This document shows positions 38,245 through 49,900 of a DNA stretch of 64,000 nucleotides, in pieces (the stretch's first letter is position 1; every line of letters starts with the position of its first letter). The notes below the pieces were generated by a model. That model saw nothing but the letters and a program-made list of their open reading frames with translations, was not told the origin of the DNA and did no database searches. The DNA is from Catenaria anguillulae PL171. Lineage: Eukaryota > Blastocladiomycota > Blastocladiomycetes > Blastocladiales > Catenariaceae. The stretch lies in contig MCFL01000002.1 in NCBI GenBank assembly GCA_002102555.1, positions 496,001 through 560,000 on the forward strand, read 5' to 3'. Both the position numbers and the translations under genes were made by a program.

Positions 38245-40633
38245 TCAGAAGGTGAGCAATCCGTTTGTTCGAAAGATTGTAAAAAAGAAATCAACGCACA
38301 AGTAGGGAATTCCCAGGATATCAAAGACTTCTTGCTCGGTTGCGCCAGCGATGCGAGTTCCCTCGGTGATCTTTTCACCCTGTGTGAAATGTCGTATCAG
38401 GCACGGCGGCTCACGGGATACTGAGAGTGGCGAATCATCTGCGCACCTTGTGACGAATGACGTTGGCATACAGCCCGTGCTGGCTCAGAGACATGCCCTT
38501 CTTGTTGGCCAACAAACGCATCGAGCGGTTGAAAATGTCGCTCCCGGTAAAGTACAGCAAACTGGCACCTGGAATGTGAAAGAACAGAAGTGAGACATGC
38601 GGTCCGACAGATGACCAACGAGGAGGTCATACCGAGCTCATCATAAGGAACCCACAGCAAATCCAGTCGCCGGGCGCGTGATCCAGGTCGTGACAGCCGA
38701 CAAATGCCCATGTACTTGGTGTCATAGGGCCCTTGGTGGAGGTCGTCAATGAGAAAGCCCGTGCAAGTGAGTTGGGTCACGATCGCGGTCAACGGGTGCA
38801 TGCCTCGGTTGAGAGGTGGGTTTGGATGTGTCCTAGATCGGAACCACGATGTGGCAGCCGCGTCAGTCTCTACACAGCAGCTTGAATCACACAAGAATGG
38901 ATGGGCGCACAGAATGATATCAATGTCTCCCGACGTCACCGCCCCTCGCCGATAACTTCCCATACAATGCAGCTCGATTCCAGGCACCACAATCTTGGCC
39001 ACGCGTGAAACCGTCTCAAACGCATCCGTCACTTCCTCTCGTGGGATCCGAATGGCCAAATCTTCAAAGTACTTGAGTCCAATCTTCTGTTGGCGCGAAA
39101 CCAGTCCTTTGGTATCTGCTCTCACGTCATCAAGGGTCCGATAGCCCTTGTAGTACCATTCGCGAGCAATACTTGGCCCAACACCATGAATCCGCATGAA
39201 AGTAAAAACAGAGTCTTCCCATTCAGGCTTGTTCTTGACCGCATCGCAAGTACCCGTGCGCAAAATTTGCTCGATTTTAGACTACATATCAATTAACAGA
39301 AATGAGGGGCTGAGTCAGAGAACAAACATGTGTGTCCAAATGAAAACACAAAATGTACCAATATTTTCTCTCCAACTCCATTCAACTTTGCTTCCTCAAT
39401 ATGCCTCACAGACTTGATCTTCTCAGGAAAGCGGCGAATTGCGCTGATGGCTTTGCGGTAACCAAGCGCGCGCCATTTCGATGCCTCGTCACTTCCAACC
39501 TCGTTACGCCGAAGCAGAATCTCGAGCTGGTCGGTTATGTGCTTGTTGTAGTTTGCGGCGCGAGCGGACGATGGCGTCATGCACTGCCAATGGCCTCGTG
39601 GGAGTTTGGATTGAGTGGCCGTGTTGATGGCAGATGACGGGACAGCTTGATGAGATGAAGAGGAGGCGATTGTGCTTCGAGCAAGCCATGCGTCAGCCAA
39701 GGCGTGTGCGCGAGCGTCAGTCTCCGAGCTGTCGCTGTCACACGAATCGTCCGAGGCTGGTTGGTCGAACAACAAATGAGCACGGCGGCATGGGTGGGAA
39801 ATGCATCGGGTCGGGACAACGTACGATCAAGGACGCTCTCTGGAATACGAGAAGACACTGGCATTTGGCTGTCGAGCACAAGCGCTGGACGGGGCGGGCT
39901 TGAGTAGATCTTGGTGTGAATTGGCGTATTTGACCGCCGCGGCGAGCGAGGTGGGCTCGATGCCGAAGCAGGCGCGGTCACGTTGAGTGAACCGGCGGAT
40001 TGAGCAGAGGGTGCTGATGTTGATAACGATGCTGAAGGGCGTCGTACAGCAAGTACAAATGCATCGGACTTGGGTAATCGACCAGTCTACAAATACAGAC
40101 TGAAGCGTGAACATGGAAATGAGGCACGAGTACGTGGGAATATCGCTTCTTCTATGACGAACCTTTATGACATGGGCCACCCAATCGGCATTCACGATGG
40201 TCGTTGAATCCTACGCAGAGGAGTTCCCACTCGTTAACGACCCGTTTTTGCCCCAGCGGCACATGAAAGTGCTTACCAAACGAGTATCAGCACGTCGCCA
40301 GCCAATACTCTTGAGAGCTGCATCAGAAGAGTCGAGCGTCGTGACGAGAGTGAGCGTGTCGCCTGGGTTGACCTTGTCTAGGGATTCGAGAAGCGCTCCA
40401 CCTCGAGCTCGAATGTTGGTCTGAATGAGAGTGTATCGCTTTGAAGGAAAGCCTTGCTTGATGACAAAAATGGAACCGGCCGAGCTGAAAGGCCCAGTCG
40501 GGGTCGCAGTTCGGCTCGCAGAACGAGGAACAGAGGAGTCTGACGGGCTCGCAGCGGCGACGTTGGCGTCCGTAGGGTAGGGTGTCGCTCGGCCTGCCGA
40601 GGACTTGCTTCGACTCGATTCATGGCGTGGCAT
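38245..40633 (-). CDS. Family X DNA polymerase (Pol lambda/mu/IV type) with BRCT
   Basis: Repair polymerase for base excision repair and end joining. From the ATG at 40633 a Ser-rich leader precedes a BRCT domain ([20 protein letters not shown]; then [12 protein letters not shown] after a splice at 40277). A Ser/Pro linker follows. The 8-kDa lyase-like domain is [16 protein letters not shown] ... [18 protein letters not shown], with the hairpin LNGVGEKI. Fingers: [20 protein letters not shown]. Palm: [17 protein letters not shown] gives two catalytic Asp, and [14 protein letters not shown] the third. A late exon has [20 protein letters not shown], then [20 protein letters not shown]. Several short introns are evident; borders between 38.4 and 40.2 kb are not all resolved, and indels are possible. 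The extreme C-terminus after GIPYL is uncertain. Confidence 0.85.
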
Positions 40634-40811
40634 TGCTTTGGGTAACGACAGTGTCTGTTCAGTTTGTCGTTTGCATACATTGGGCTTTCCTATCCACCTT
40701 GACGAGCATTTCCCCTGTTTTGATAATCCGCAGGGCTGATCACGGTCGGACATCGTGTGGGACAGTGGGACAGAAGGACAGGAGAGTATGATGGATAAAT
40801 GCATAAAACAT

Positions 40812-42256
40812 TCACTCTGCTTCAATCCACGCAAGCACTCGATCCACAGGACGCTCCCTCGCCATGCCTCGACGCACTTCCTCTACTTTCTCCCGAAAGG
40901 CTTCCAATCCCGCGAACGCTGCCTTGAATGCCTTTGACACAGATTCCGCATGCATCGTCAGAGCCGGTCCGCCATGAACCCCAAGCCCGCGGTACTGGAC
41001 AAATGACGCCCAAAACGGCTCATCGCCTGTTGGAATGCAAGGAAAGATGACGGGAACGGCGCCATGCAGTAGCGTCGTCTGCAACGTCCCCACGCCGCCA
41101 TGGCTTGCGACTACGGCACAGTGCGGGAAGATCATGTCGTGACTGGCGCTCTGGGACAGGACAAACACAAGATCTTTGGCCGCCGGGCCAAGTGTTGGAG
41201 TCAAGTAGTCGCCCGCGGGAGTCGTGACCGTCTGCAGAATCACCCTGAATCCATCAGCAGCCAAATCGCGGCTCGCATGTACGGCCCCATCGTACAGCGC
41301 CTGGAGGGCGACTTGTGAATCCTCCTTGCTATCGAATCCGACCCAGAGCGCCGAACCGAGGCCAATGAAGGCAAGCGGAACTTGGTCCACCTTGGCCGCC
41401 TTGATAAATGCTGCGAGGTCGAGTGGAAGCGGGTCATGCAATGGCGCATGCATGAATCCGATCGTGTCATGGTTTGCCGGCCAATCCTTTGGGCGTGCCA
41501 ACATGGCGGGCGAATGGATGCAGAAGGCTGCCCATGACGGCTCGTCTCCAATCGCGTGCTTTGGATCTTGCCCCCTTGGCGGCCAGTGTGGAACACCATG
41601 GGAGTCGCAAAGCTCGGCGGCAAGCGGGTGCATCACATAGCCGTGCATGATCTTGGACTCGGCGCGCCAGGCGAGCTTGTTGAGAAATGCGAACGGGAGT
41701 GTCCACCAAGGTTGCTGTGTGGCGGCAAGTGCTCGCCAGTGGGTGTGGATGGGTATGCGTAGAGAACAAGGATGCGCGGGCGGATTCCTTTTGGAAGCGA
41801 TTGGATATATGCAAGCACACCGCAATTGATGGTCCAGTACGAAAGAATGATCAAGTCGACAGGGGGATTTTGCTTCTCGAGAGCAGTCTTGATTCCATGG
41901 AACCAGCCCTTGTACAACTCGCGGGCAGTGTCACGGAGAGCGTCCAAGTTGAGAGAAAACAGGGAACGGGACCGCTTGGCCTCCCGTCCCCGATCTGTTT
42001 CCATTACCATGCGTGCAAGCGAGGGATCCAGGTTGAACGAAGTGTCGATCGAGTCGCCGCCATACTTGTCGACAAATGCTGCATACTCGCTGTGCGTCCC
42101 AAAGAGGACCTTGAATTTGCCATCCCGACGAGATTTCAGGCCTTGCGCGAGAGCGAGAAAGGGCTGGATGTCTCCACGGCTGCCGGTCGTGCAAATAAGG
42201 ATGGTGTATTTGCGTTGGGGCAGAGAGTGCTGGTCCAAATACTCGACAGGAGACAT
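40812..42256 (-). CDS. Sterol-glucosyltransferase-like GT1/GT28 enzyme
   Basis: UDP-sugar glycosyltransferase. From the ATG at 42256 the N-terminal acceptor-side motif is ILICTTGSRGDIQPFLALAQ, equivalent to the TxGTRGDVQP start of sterol 3-beta-glucosyltransferases (Atg26/UGT80). The C-terminal donor-binding region reads VASHGGVGTLQTTLLHGAVP then FPCIPTGDEPFWASFVQ, matching HHGGAGTT...GDQPFW of the family, with the catalytic-region His and the Asp/Gln-type end (here DEPFW). One base appears missing near 41715, where the frame changes between GEHLPP and QPWWTLPFAFL. No intron needed. Length about 480 aa, so it lacks the PH/GRAM modules of fungal Atg26. Acceptor could be a sterol or another lipid. 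Confidence 0.82.
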
Positions 42257-42833
42257 GGTGAACGGAACATAGATTTTTCTGTAGTGAGGGGAAGAATGCT
42301 CAACACATACATTGAGGGGCTGCCAACCTTTTTATTTGTGAAAGTATGCCAGGTGGTCTGCACTTTCTCGACTTGACTTTTTGAGTCCGTGCCAACGGCA
42401 GGCTGCTGAGACTTTCTGGGGACGAGAGCTTGGCCCTTGCCATGTGGATTGGAGTGGGAAAAGTACGGACATGGCAAAACTGCCTCACGTCTCATGTTCC
42501 ACATCTTGCAAGGTGAGACATACCGAAAGAAGGCTTGGATCGGGTCTGTATGGACACATGTCTATATCAAGATTCACCCTACCGAGTTTTAAAACAGCCT
42601 CGCGATTCTGAAATGACTATGTATAGGTTTTGTCGACTGAGTGCCTGCAGGGGTACAAATAACATGTTATTAGTGCCCCTGGTACCTGCATGCTACTGCA
42701 GGTCCCGGCCAAGAGCCCGAGAGCATGCCGAAACGTGCGTCTTCAGGAAAGGCTCGGTCGCTGCCAGGATCGCTCCCCCTATTACAAACTCCATATCCAA
42801 TAGCCCGACTCGCCATATCAGAATCATTCAACG
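42257..42833. promoter_or_regulatory. Divergent intergenic region, glycosyltransferase / histidine phosphatase
   Basis: About 577 bp between two divergent start codons; presumably both promoters. No gene or repeat recognised. Confidence 0.4.
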
Positions 42834-43993
42834 ATGGCTATCCACACGTCGCTTCCACCCGTTCCACAAGGCACGAGCGTCAGGCTCATTCTGTGCAGGC
42901 ATGGGGGTACGTATCCGTCACTCGCTGGCAAGCTGTCTTCGCCGACGTTATGCTTATCGTCTGTCGCACCAAGTAGAGACGTCGCACAACGCCAACAGTG
43001 TACTCCAAGGCCGACTTGTCGACCCTCCCTTGAACGACATGGGCCGAGAGCAAGCGAGCCGACTTGGCCGTCGCCTGGCAGATACGACGATCGATACGAT
43101 CATCAGCAGTGACTTGAAGCGGGCTCAAGAAACCGCCGATTTCATTGCTGGCTATCATCCAAAGGCTGCTCGAAAAGTACGTACCCGCCCCCTCCGTCAT
43201 GTTTCATTCACCGATTATATGTGCCTCACACGTCGCTCGTGGTCGCAAGATTCTCACCAACTTTGCCGAGGTATCGTGCGGCGATTTGGAGGGACTTGGG
43301 ACCAAAGAACCCGGTCTAATGGCATTGGGCAAGGCGTGGTTAAGCGGCAACTTTGACTGTGCATTGCATTTCTCATTATGGTCTCGCACCTCGCGAACGA
43401 TATGCAGAAATGTCTCACTCTGTCTCCGTTATTGCCCCTTGATTGCCCCTCAGATCACCCGCCCGGAGGCGAGTCGCCGAACGCGGCCGCCCGTCGGGCC
43501 GTCAGGCAGCTCTTTGCCCTCCTCCAGGCGTCACCGATCCAAAATGACGCAAATGAGCCGGGTGTGAGGACAATCGCTATCGTGTGTACGTTGCTCATCT
43601 GCTTCGCATGTTTGCTTTCACCCGTTCTGACCCCATTTCTTACCAACGCCGCAGCACATGGTGTTGTCCTACGCCTGATTCTCTCGACTCTGTTGCACCG
43701 CTCGCTGCACATGGCCGTCACAATGGACCACCACAACTGCTGCATCGACGTGATTGACGTCCTTGCGTCCTCACCAACGTGCGTTTTTGATCCGCTGCCC
43801 CCGCTTCTCTCCTCGCTCGACAAGCCGACGCTGGCACGCTTTTCGCAAGAGCACTTGGCTCGGCAAACGGGACCAGGTGTGGTTCCGCAAGATGACGAGC
43901 GGTTGGCGCCGCAGCCGCTGGTGATTGTCAGCAAGAAGCCGAGTTTTGGTCGGGCCTGGGACGTGGACAAGGGCCAGGTTGCCTGTGTGTGGG
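42834..43993 (+). pseudogene. Histidine phosphatase (phosphoglycerate-mutase-like), 5' part, split by Copia
   Basis: Exons 42834-42906, 42977-43176, 43250-43358, 43454-43585 and 43655-43993, all GT-AG. RHG motif with catalytic His: LILCRHGET, formed across intron 1. Then LNDMGREQASRLGRRLADT and TIISSDLKRAQETADFI (second Arg site). The general acid region is EVSCGDLEGLG and the GGES loop is HPPGGESPN. The second catalytic His is VSHGVVLRL, formed across the last intron. Similar to TIGAR/cofactor-independent-like broad phosphatases; substrate unknown. A Copia LTR begins at 43994 inside the last exon, so the frame runs into the LTR and stops after about 24 foreign residues. Adding the segment at 50783-50916 and removing the element gives 987 nt, exactly 329 codons with stop: the gene was intact before insertion. 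Confidence 0.88.
43989..43993 (+). repeat. Target-site duplication GTGGG, left copy
   Basis: Five bases immediately before the 5' LTR, repeated at 50778-50782 immediately after the 3' LTR; the 5-bp length is typical of Copia integration. Confidence 0.95.
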
Positions 43994-44206
43994 TGTTGGA
44001 TACACTGTCAAAGTGCCAGCCCATCCGTGTTGGAGCTTCGCAACCGGTCCCCCGATGTTAGCATGTTCCACCGATCCGTCTGCCGATCCTTCCCCCTCTT
44101 GTTGTGTGTTGTGTTCACCGTAATATACGCCGGACGAGAGCTGCGAGACGAGGGGCAGCTCTTTGAAGTTCGATTCCATATAGCTATTGATATACAGTAT
44201 ACAACA
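43994..44206 (+). repeat. 5' LTR of Copia element
   Basis: 213 bp beginning TGTTGG and ending CAACA, identical by eye to the 3' LTR. It includes a TATA-like TATATAG-type stretch near its 3' end (about 44179-44186) and serves as promoter. The histidine phosphatase frame reads 5'-to-3' into this LTR and stops inside it. Confidence 0.97.
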
Positions 44207-44217
44207 GGTTATGAGCC

Positions 44218-44227
44218 TGGTAGCGCC
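44218..44227 (+). promoter_or_regulatory. Primer-binding site (initiator tRNA-Met type)
   Basis: TGGTAGCGCC lies 11 nt after the 5' LTR. It is the classic sequence complementary to the 3' end of tRNA-iMet used by yeast Ty1. The gap from the LTR end is longer than in Ty1, where the site nearly abuts the LTR. Confidence 0.8.
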
Positions 44228-44496
44228 ATCCCTCGACTCACAACACCGGCCTAGACACCGCATTCAAGCCAACTCCACTGAGTATGTTCCCTCCTCCTCA
44301 CCCGTCTCCCCGACGCCACTCCCTTTCCCTGTACGAACCGGGCCTTCAGCTATCCGCTGGAGGCCACCCGGCATCTGGTCCTGTACCGTTTGCACACCGA
44401 TTCATGCGGCTATGATAACGGGCCCATGGATAATTACCGATCAAACTACCACGTCCCCGGGTCAACCTCTACGGACCACTGCCGACGACGGATGGA

Positions 44497-46638
44497 ATGA
44501 CGTACCTGCCGTATCACCGCCAACGGGGCCCGGCCAAGGCCCACGCATTCCAACTACGACTACCACCAAACCGCCTTTCTTTCCCGTCCGTGACTGGCCA
44601 TACACTGTTGCCCTCGACCATCGCCACCACCGCTGTCGTCACCCACCTCAATTTATCCCATCGTGTTCGTCCATCGCTCATCATCATACTCTTTCCTTTC
44701 CCCGCATACGTAGGGCCCTGGCCCAGCATGACCGATAAAGGAACCACGGGTGCCGATGGAGGCCCACGGAAACTACGCACGGGCAAGACTCTACCGACCA
44801 CCGAAGACTTCCATGCCGCCCTACTCGCTGCGAAACAAAGCCGCACACGGCTCACCGCCCGCCATGGCACCACCGCTACGGGCACGGCTACCGATTCTCA
44901 AAATAGCTCCGACACCGACAACCAATCGTCGTCCGACGAGCAAGTCGTTGACCCCTCCTATACGAACACGGGCATGGGCCTGCCGATCACCCGCCCGCTA
45001 GTCGATTACGACAGCGATACGAGCTCCTCGTCGTCGTCCTCGTCGAGCTCTTCCTCGTCGTCGAGCTCGTCTTCGTCATCTGACGCACGCTCGCTCTCGG
45101 ACGCAAACACGACATTCTCGGGTTCAAGTAGCTCGGACTTGGACGAGACTTCGTCCCATTCCCCGGCAACCGACTACGAGTCTGACTTATCCCTCGATCA
45201 CATGCAACGCATTGCCCCGGTGGCCCCCGATATGGCCGAGACCGATGCAGAATCCAACCACTCCGCATGGAAGTCCGACGACCCCATGGACGGGTCGACG
45301 ACTACTCGAGACTCCTCCGACGACGACTCGAGCGACGGCACTCCGCCCGCTGATTGCCCCCAAGGGCCTCATGGAACTCAAAAACCTCGCCACGCCCGCC
45401 GCAGCAGGGCGCCGCCGCCGCCGCTAGTGCCGAGTTTCCAGCAACTTGCTACCCCGCGCGCCAAGAAACGGCAACGGTCTGCCTCGCCCGAAGGCGACCC
45501 TCTGGACTACGACCCGTACCCGGCCTTGCGCCGGGCCAGACGCACCCGGTCGGCCAAGGAGGCAAAGGGAAACGACATTCAACGGCAACTCGAAAAGGCC
45601 TTGGCCGAGATTGAGGCGCTCAAGCGGGAGGCAAGCAGTGCTCGCCCCAGCAACCCACCCAAATCCAAGGACCGTCGCCCACGCCTTCGGACCGAGCCGA
45701 AGGATATCAAGATCAATACCACCGTCAAGAAACTCACGGATTGGCCGGATGCGCGCTCGCGCATAGCGCAGACGCTCGGGGCGCTTGGGCTTGATTGCCT
45801 GCTGACGTCGCCCAGTGCCCATCTCACGACTATTTACCGCAAAGTGGATCAACTTTCCGCCAAGACCATCGCCATGGCTGTTTGCCTGGCCATCCGCGGT
45901 GTGTTTGCCGACTCGATGCGGGACCACATTGTGCTGCACAAGGATCTGTCCGAGCCCCACAAGATGATCCGACATGTCGACGATTGTTTCTCCGTTCAGC
46001 TCCGGGCCGAGGCCAAAAAGATTGAAGACGAAATTGCGACCATGGATCTCCGTGCCGATGAGCTGCCGGGCTCATTCATCGCCCGCATCCACGTCAAGGT
46101 GGATCTCATCCAGTCGATTCGCCCATCGTTTGGTATCGACGACTATCACCGGCTCCTGGCCCCGGTCATTGCCCGCTGTGGTTGGAATCACCTCATGGAG
46201 CGCAACTACCCACCAATGCTCGTGCACGACCGCCGTCTCACCTCCCGGGTGCCGAAGGCCATGCGCCTTGTCGAGATTGCCTTGAAGTTTGCCGACAAGC
46301 CCATACAACAGGCTGCTCGTCCAGCCGCCCGTCCCGCAACCAGCGTGACCGCAACTGGCGGGAGCTCGTTTGCCTCCTTGAGGTGTGCGTTTTGCGAGGA
46401 AATTGGGCACAAGGAGCGCCATTGCCCAATCCGCCCGCCCGGGGTGCGCGGGAGATACTCGGACCGGCGCCGTAGCCTGCGCCAGGATGGGAACGGCAAC
46501 GGGAACGGCTTTGGAAACCAAGCGCGCAACATGGACTACGGCGGGGTTGGCCGTGAAGTAGCAGGACGTGGGGATGCCGGGGGAAATGGGGGGCAGATGC
46601 AGGGCGCTGCTCGGTTGGATGCCAACGTACGACAATGA
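44497..46638 (+). CDS. Copia Gag (nucleocapsid) polyprotein
   Basis: 713 codons from the first ATG; a second in-frame ATG at 44728 (MTDKGTTGADGGPRK) gives 636 and may be the true start, since the first 77 residues look unselected. It has a Ser/Asp-rich acidic region including a run of about 20 Ser (45015-45080), a basic stretch, a helical capsid-like region (ADSMRDHIVLHKDLSEPHKM), and one CCHC zinc knuckle C-x2-C-x4-H-x4-C (CAFCEEIGHKERHC). A Gly/Asn-rich tail ends at TGA 46636-46638. The pol frame is the same frame, so gag and pol are separated by stop codons rather than a frameshift. Confidence 0.92.
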   Translation: MTYLPYHRQRGPAKAHAFQLRLPPNRLSFPSVTGHTLLPSTIATTAVVTHLNLSHRVRPSLIIILFPFPAYVGPWPSMTDKGTTGADGGPRKLRTGKTLPTTEDFHAALLAAKQSRTRLTARHGTTATGTATDSQNSSDTDNQSSSDEQVVDPSYTNTGMGLPITRPLVDYDSDTSSSSSSSSSSSSSSSSSSSSDARSLSDANTTFSGSSSSDLDETSSHSPATDYESDLSLDHMQRIAPVAPDMAETDAESNHSAWKSDDPMDGSTTTRDSSDDDSSDGTPPADCPQGPHGTQKPRHARRSRAPPPPLVPSFQQLATPRAKKRQRSASPEGDPLDYDPYPALRRARRTRSAKEAKGNDIQRQLEKALAEIEALKREASSARPSNPPKSKDRRPRLRTEPKDIKINTTVKKLTDWPDARSRIAQTLGALGLDCLLTSPSAHLTTIYRKVDQLSAKTIAMAVCLAIRGVFADSMRDHIVLHKDLSEPHKMIRHVDDCFSVQLRAEAKKIEDEIATMDLRADELPGSFIARIHVKVDLIQSIRPSFGIDDYHRLLAPVIARCGWNHLMERNYPPMLVHDRRLTSRVPKAMRLVEIALKFADKPIQQAARPAARPATSVTATGGSSFASLRCAFCEEIGHKERHCPIRPPGVRGRYSDRRRSLRQDGNGNGNGFGNQARNMDYGGVGREVAGRGDAGGNGGQMQGAARLDANVRQ

Positions 46639-46902
46639 CGATCCCCACCCTTCTGCCCCGTTCCCAATCACATTGAACTCCGTGCCCGTTCTCTTCTACG
46701 ATCCGATTTCTTTTCCCACCGCCACTGCGCAATGGACATTCATGACAGATTGAGATTGTTCATGTGCCTCGCTTCTACTGGCCTTTCCGTTTGTTTGCCG
46801 TCCGCTTACCTCACTCATACGACCGGGGGTCCCGTTGTGTTGATTGTCTCGCTCACAATACATTATTGCATCCACACGTCACTCTTCCCTACCGTTACAT
46901 AG
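46627..46902 (+). other. Candidate retained intron between gag and pol
   Basis: The donor AAC/GTACGA at 46627 and acceptor ACATAG/ACG ending at 46902 enclose 276 nt (92 x 3). Both in-frame stops that separate gag from pol (TGA 46636, TAG near 46900) lie inside. Splicing joins gag codon AAC directly to ACG-GAT-GCA (TDAESIFHVGELALSMAV) in the pol frame, 14 residues before the first pol ATG. Sequence evidence is good; use of the intron is inference. Confidence 0.6.
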
Positions 46903-46947
46903 ACGGATGCAGAATCAATTTTTCACGTTGGTGAGCTTGCTCTTTCC

Positions 46948-49900
46948 ATGGCCGTCCCGGCCCTGGGCGCAGTTGACTTTTGGGTTGTGGACAGTGGATC
47001 CACACTTTATGGAACCCCGTTCAAGGACGACTTCGACTGCCTTGCGCAGCTCGATACCCCGTTGCAGATTACGGTCGGAGATGCTGGGGCCTCAGCGACG
47101 GCTACACACTCCGGGTCGGTCACTATCCGCTCGCGCTCACTCGCGGGACGAGTGCAGGTTACTCAGCTGCACGGCGTCTACTTGGTCCCGACTCTTCCAT
47201 TGCGCCTCTTGTCAACCGGCCGTTTGATTGCGGATCTGGGTGGTGAATTTCGCCAGCGTTCTGATGGTTGGCTAGTCCGCGGGCGGGAGGAGGAGATCAC
47301 AGGCCCAGTGGTTGAGGCTGCCAACTCGACTGTTCCCGTGCTCATGATCGCGGACTCGCCCGACCAACGCACTGCATCCGCACAAGCCAAATACTCCGTC
47401 GCCCAGCTGCCGACAACCGGGATTTCTGCTGGACCGCTTCCCTCACACCCGACACAGCCATTGCCCCTTGACGCCCAACTGCTCCTTGCCGCAATTGACC
47501 CGCGAGCTGAGCGTCTTCCCGATGCCGTCCACTCTGTTGTCCAGCTCGAAGCAAACCAGCACGAATCAACGACACATAAGACTACCGACCCAATCCATCT
47601 GATTCACGCCCGATTCGGCCATCCTGGCCACAACGTCACCGATCTCATCATTCGCGACCATGAAAAGTACAAGATCCGCGTTGCACGCAAGGTCGGGGAC
47701 TCACGGCGGTCCACATGCCGGACATGCGATGTCCAGAAGCACAAACGAGATGCCGCACGCCTACTCAACCGTCGAGCGCCACGCCCTGGCCACACGCTAC
47801 ACACGGACCTCAACGACGTCGGCTCAACTCCAGAATACCGTGGGATTGACGGGGAACGCTATGTGGTCGTGGTGGTGGACGACTACTCGCGTATGACGTG
47901 GACGAAGATTATCAAGTCCAAAAACGAGGCTGCAAAAGCTGTTCGATTCATTGTGGGCCAGGTCCATGGTATCACAGGTCTGCCAGTGGTTACGGTGCGC
48001 CATGACTCGGGCAAGGAGTTTCTCTCAAAGGCGCTTGAATCCGAGTTAGCCAATTCGGGAACGCGACAAGTGGCAACGGCTGCCGGTGAGCACCGCAAGA
48101 ATGGCCTCGTCGAGCGACGTAATGGGTTACTCTCTGAAAAAGCACGCTGCCTGCTCGATCAAGCTGGATTGCCGGTTACCATGTGGACATACGCATACGA
48201 GGCTGCCACCTACCTTCTTAACCGACTCCCATCGATCAGCCTCGGTGGGAGGACACCGTTTGCCAAATTCTACGGGCACGAACCCGACCTGTCTGGAGTG
48301 CGGGCGTGGGGCTCCAAGGTGTTTTCACTCTCTCCCGAAAATCCACACAAGCTTGATAGTCGTGGATCCAGCGGTGTCCTGGTGGGGTATGATGATGATC
48401 CGAGGTCGTATCTTGTGCTTGATGAGAGCACAGGCAAGGTGTTCAAGCGTGGCTCAGTCATTGTCGACGAATCCAACGTGCTCAAGAATACCCAGCGGGA
48501 CACGTTTGATCCAACCGTCACGACCAATCCCGATCCATCCCAATGCGACGACCCGCACGATGACGACTATGCACCAACCCACGAGGCAATTGCCATTGTC
48601 GACAACAGCAAACTCCGCAGATCAACACGCAAACGCCGCCAACCCGACCATGTTCGAGACGCCATCACTGGGCCCGAGTATGATCACGCAACGATCTCGG
48701 GTGTATATGGTCCGCCGCTACCCTCGGGACCAAGCTTGGCTTTGCTTGCCCAGCTACAAGCGCACGACGCCATCCCAGTGTCCACGTATAGTGGCCAGCT
48801 TCCGGATTGGGCGGGACTGGCCATGGTTGCCGTGGATGGCGGGAGTCGAGCAGAACTGGTCGTGGACTTGACCGAGCCCCCGAAGAACGTCAAGCAAGCG
48901 CTTGCACGCCCAGACGCAGTCAAATGGAAGGAGGCAATGACGAGCGAGCTCCGGACGCTGGAACAAATGGGCACTTGGAGAGTGGTCCCCGCCTCTGAAG
49001 CACGTGCCCGAAACCGCGTCCCAATCCCGTCCATGTTCGTTTACGACACCAAGACCGACGTCCACGGAAACATCACACGCCACAAAGCCCGCCTCGTTGC
49101 ACATGGACACCGACAACATCACGGTATCGACTTCAACGAAACCTACGCCCCAACGGTGGCGTACGCAGCAGCTCGGGCCGGAATTGCACTGGCTGCCCGT
49201 AACAAGTGGATCATCGACGCCATGGATGTGGTTAATGCATTCCCGCATGCCGACCTTCAAGAACTCATCTTCATGCTTCCTCCCGTGGGCAGCGACTTCC
49301 CGCCGGGTACTGTACTGCAGCTGCTTAAGTCTCTGTATGGCTTACGGCAATCTGGCCGGGAATGGGCCAACCATCTTGGCACGATTCTACGTAACGACGG
49401 TTTCACTTGCGCTGCTGGTGATGGATGTGTGTACCGCCGGGGGCATGGGGACAAGCTGGTGATTGTGATTGCCTATGTTGACGACCTGCTCGTGATTGGA
49501 CCGAGTCAACCCGAGATTGATGCTGTCAAGGCAAACCTCCGTTCCCGACTCAACATCAAGGACTTGGGGCCGGCGACCCAGTTTCTCAACCTGGCTATTG
49601 TCCGTTCCGAAGACGGAATCTGGATTGGGCAAAAGAAGTATGCCGACAAGCTGGTTCGTAAGTTCCTTGGTGGTGACGAGTACCCAGCACTCCGCCCGGC
49701 ATTGGCTATGGAATCCAATTCCTCGGACCCTGTCCCAGCCCACAATGGGCATGACTCGTACCGACCACTTGCCGAAGTACCCGAAGACAAGGCCGGTGCC
49801 AAATCGAGCCAGCTTCAACTCCTCTGCGTCTCTGAACGGCTCCACTACCAACAAGTCCTGGGCTCGCTTGCACACTTGGCCAATGCATCACGCCCAGACA

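Noticed and set aside
44497-44727. First 77 codons of the gag frame as part of Gag
   Set aside because: No domain and unusual composition; the ATG at 44728 is a better start, though the first ATG cannot be excluded.
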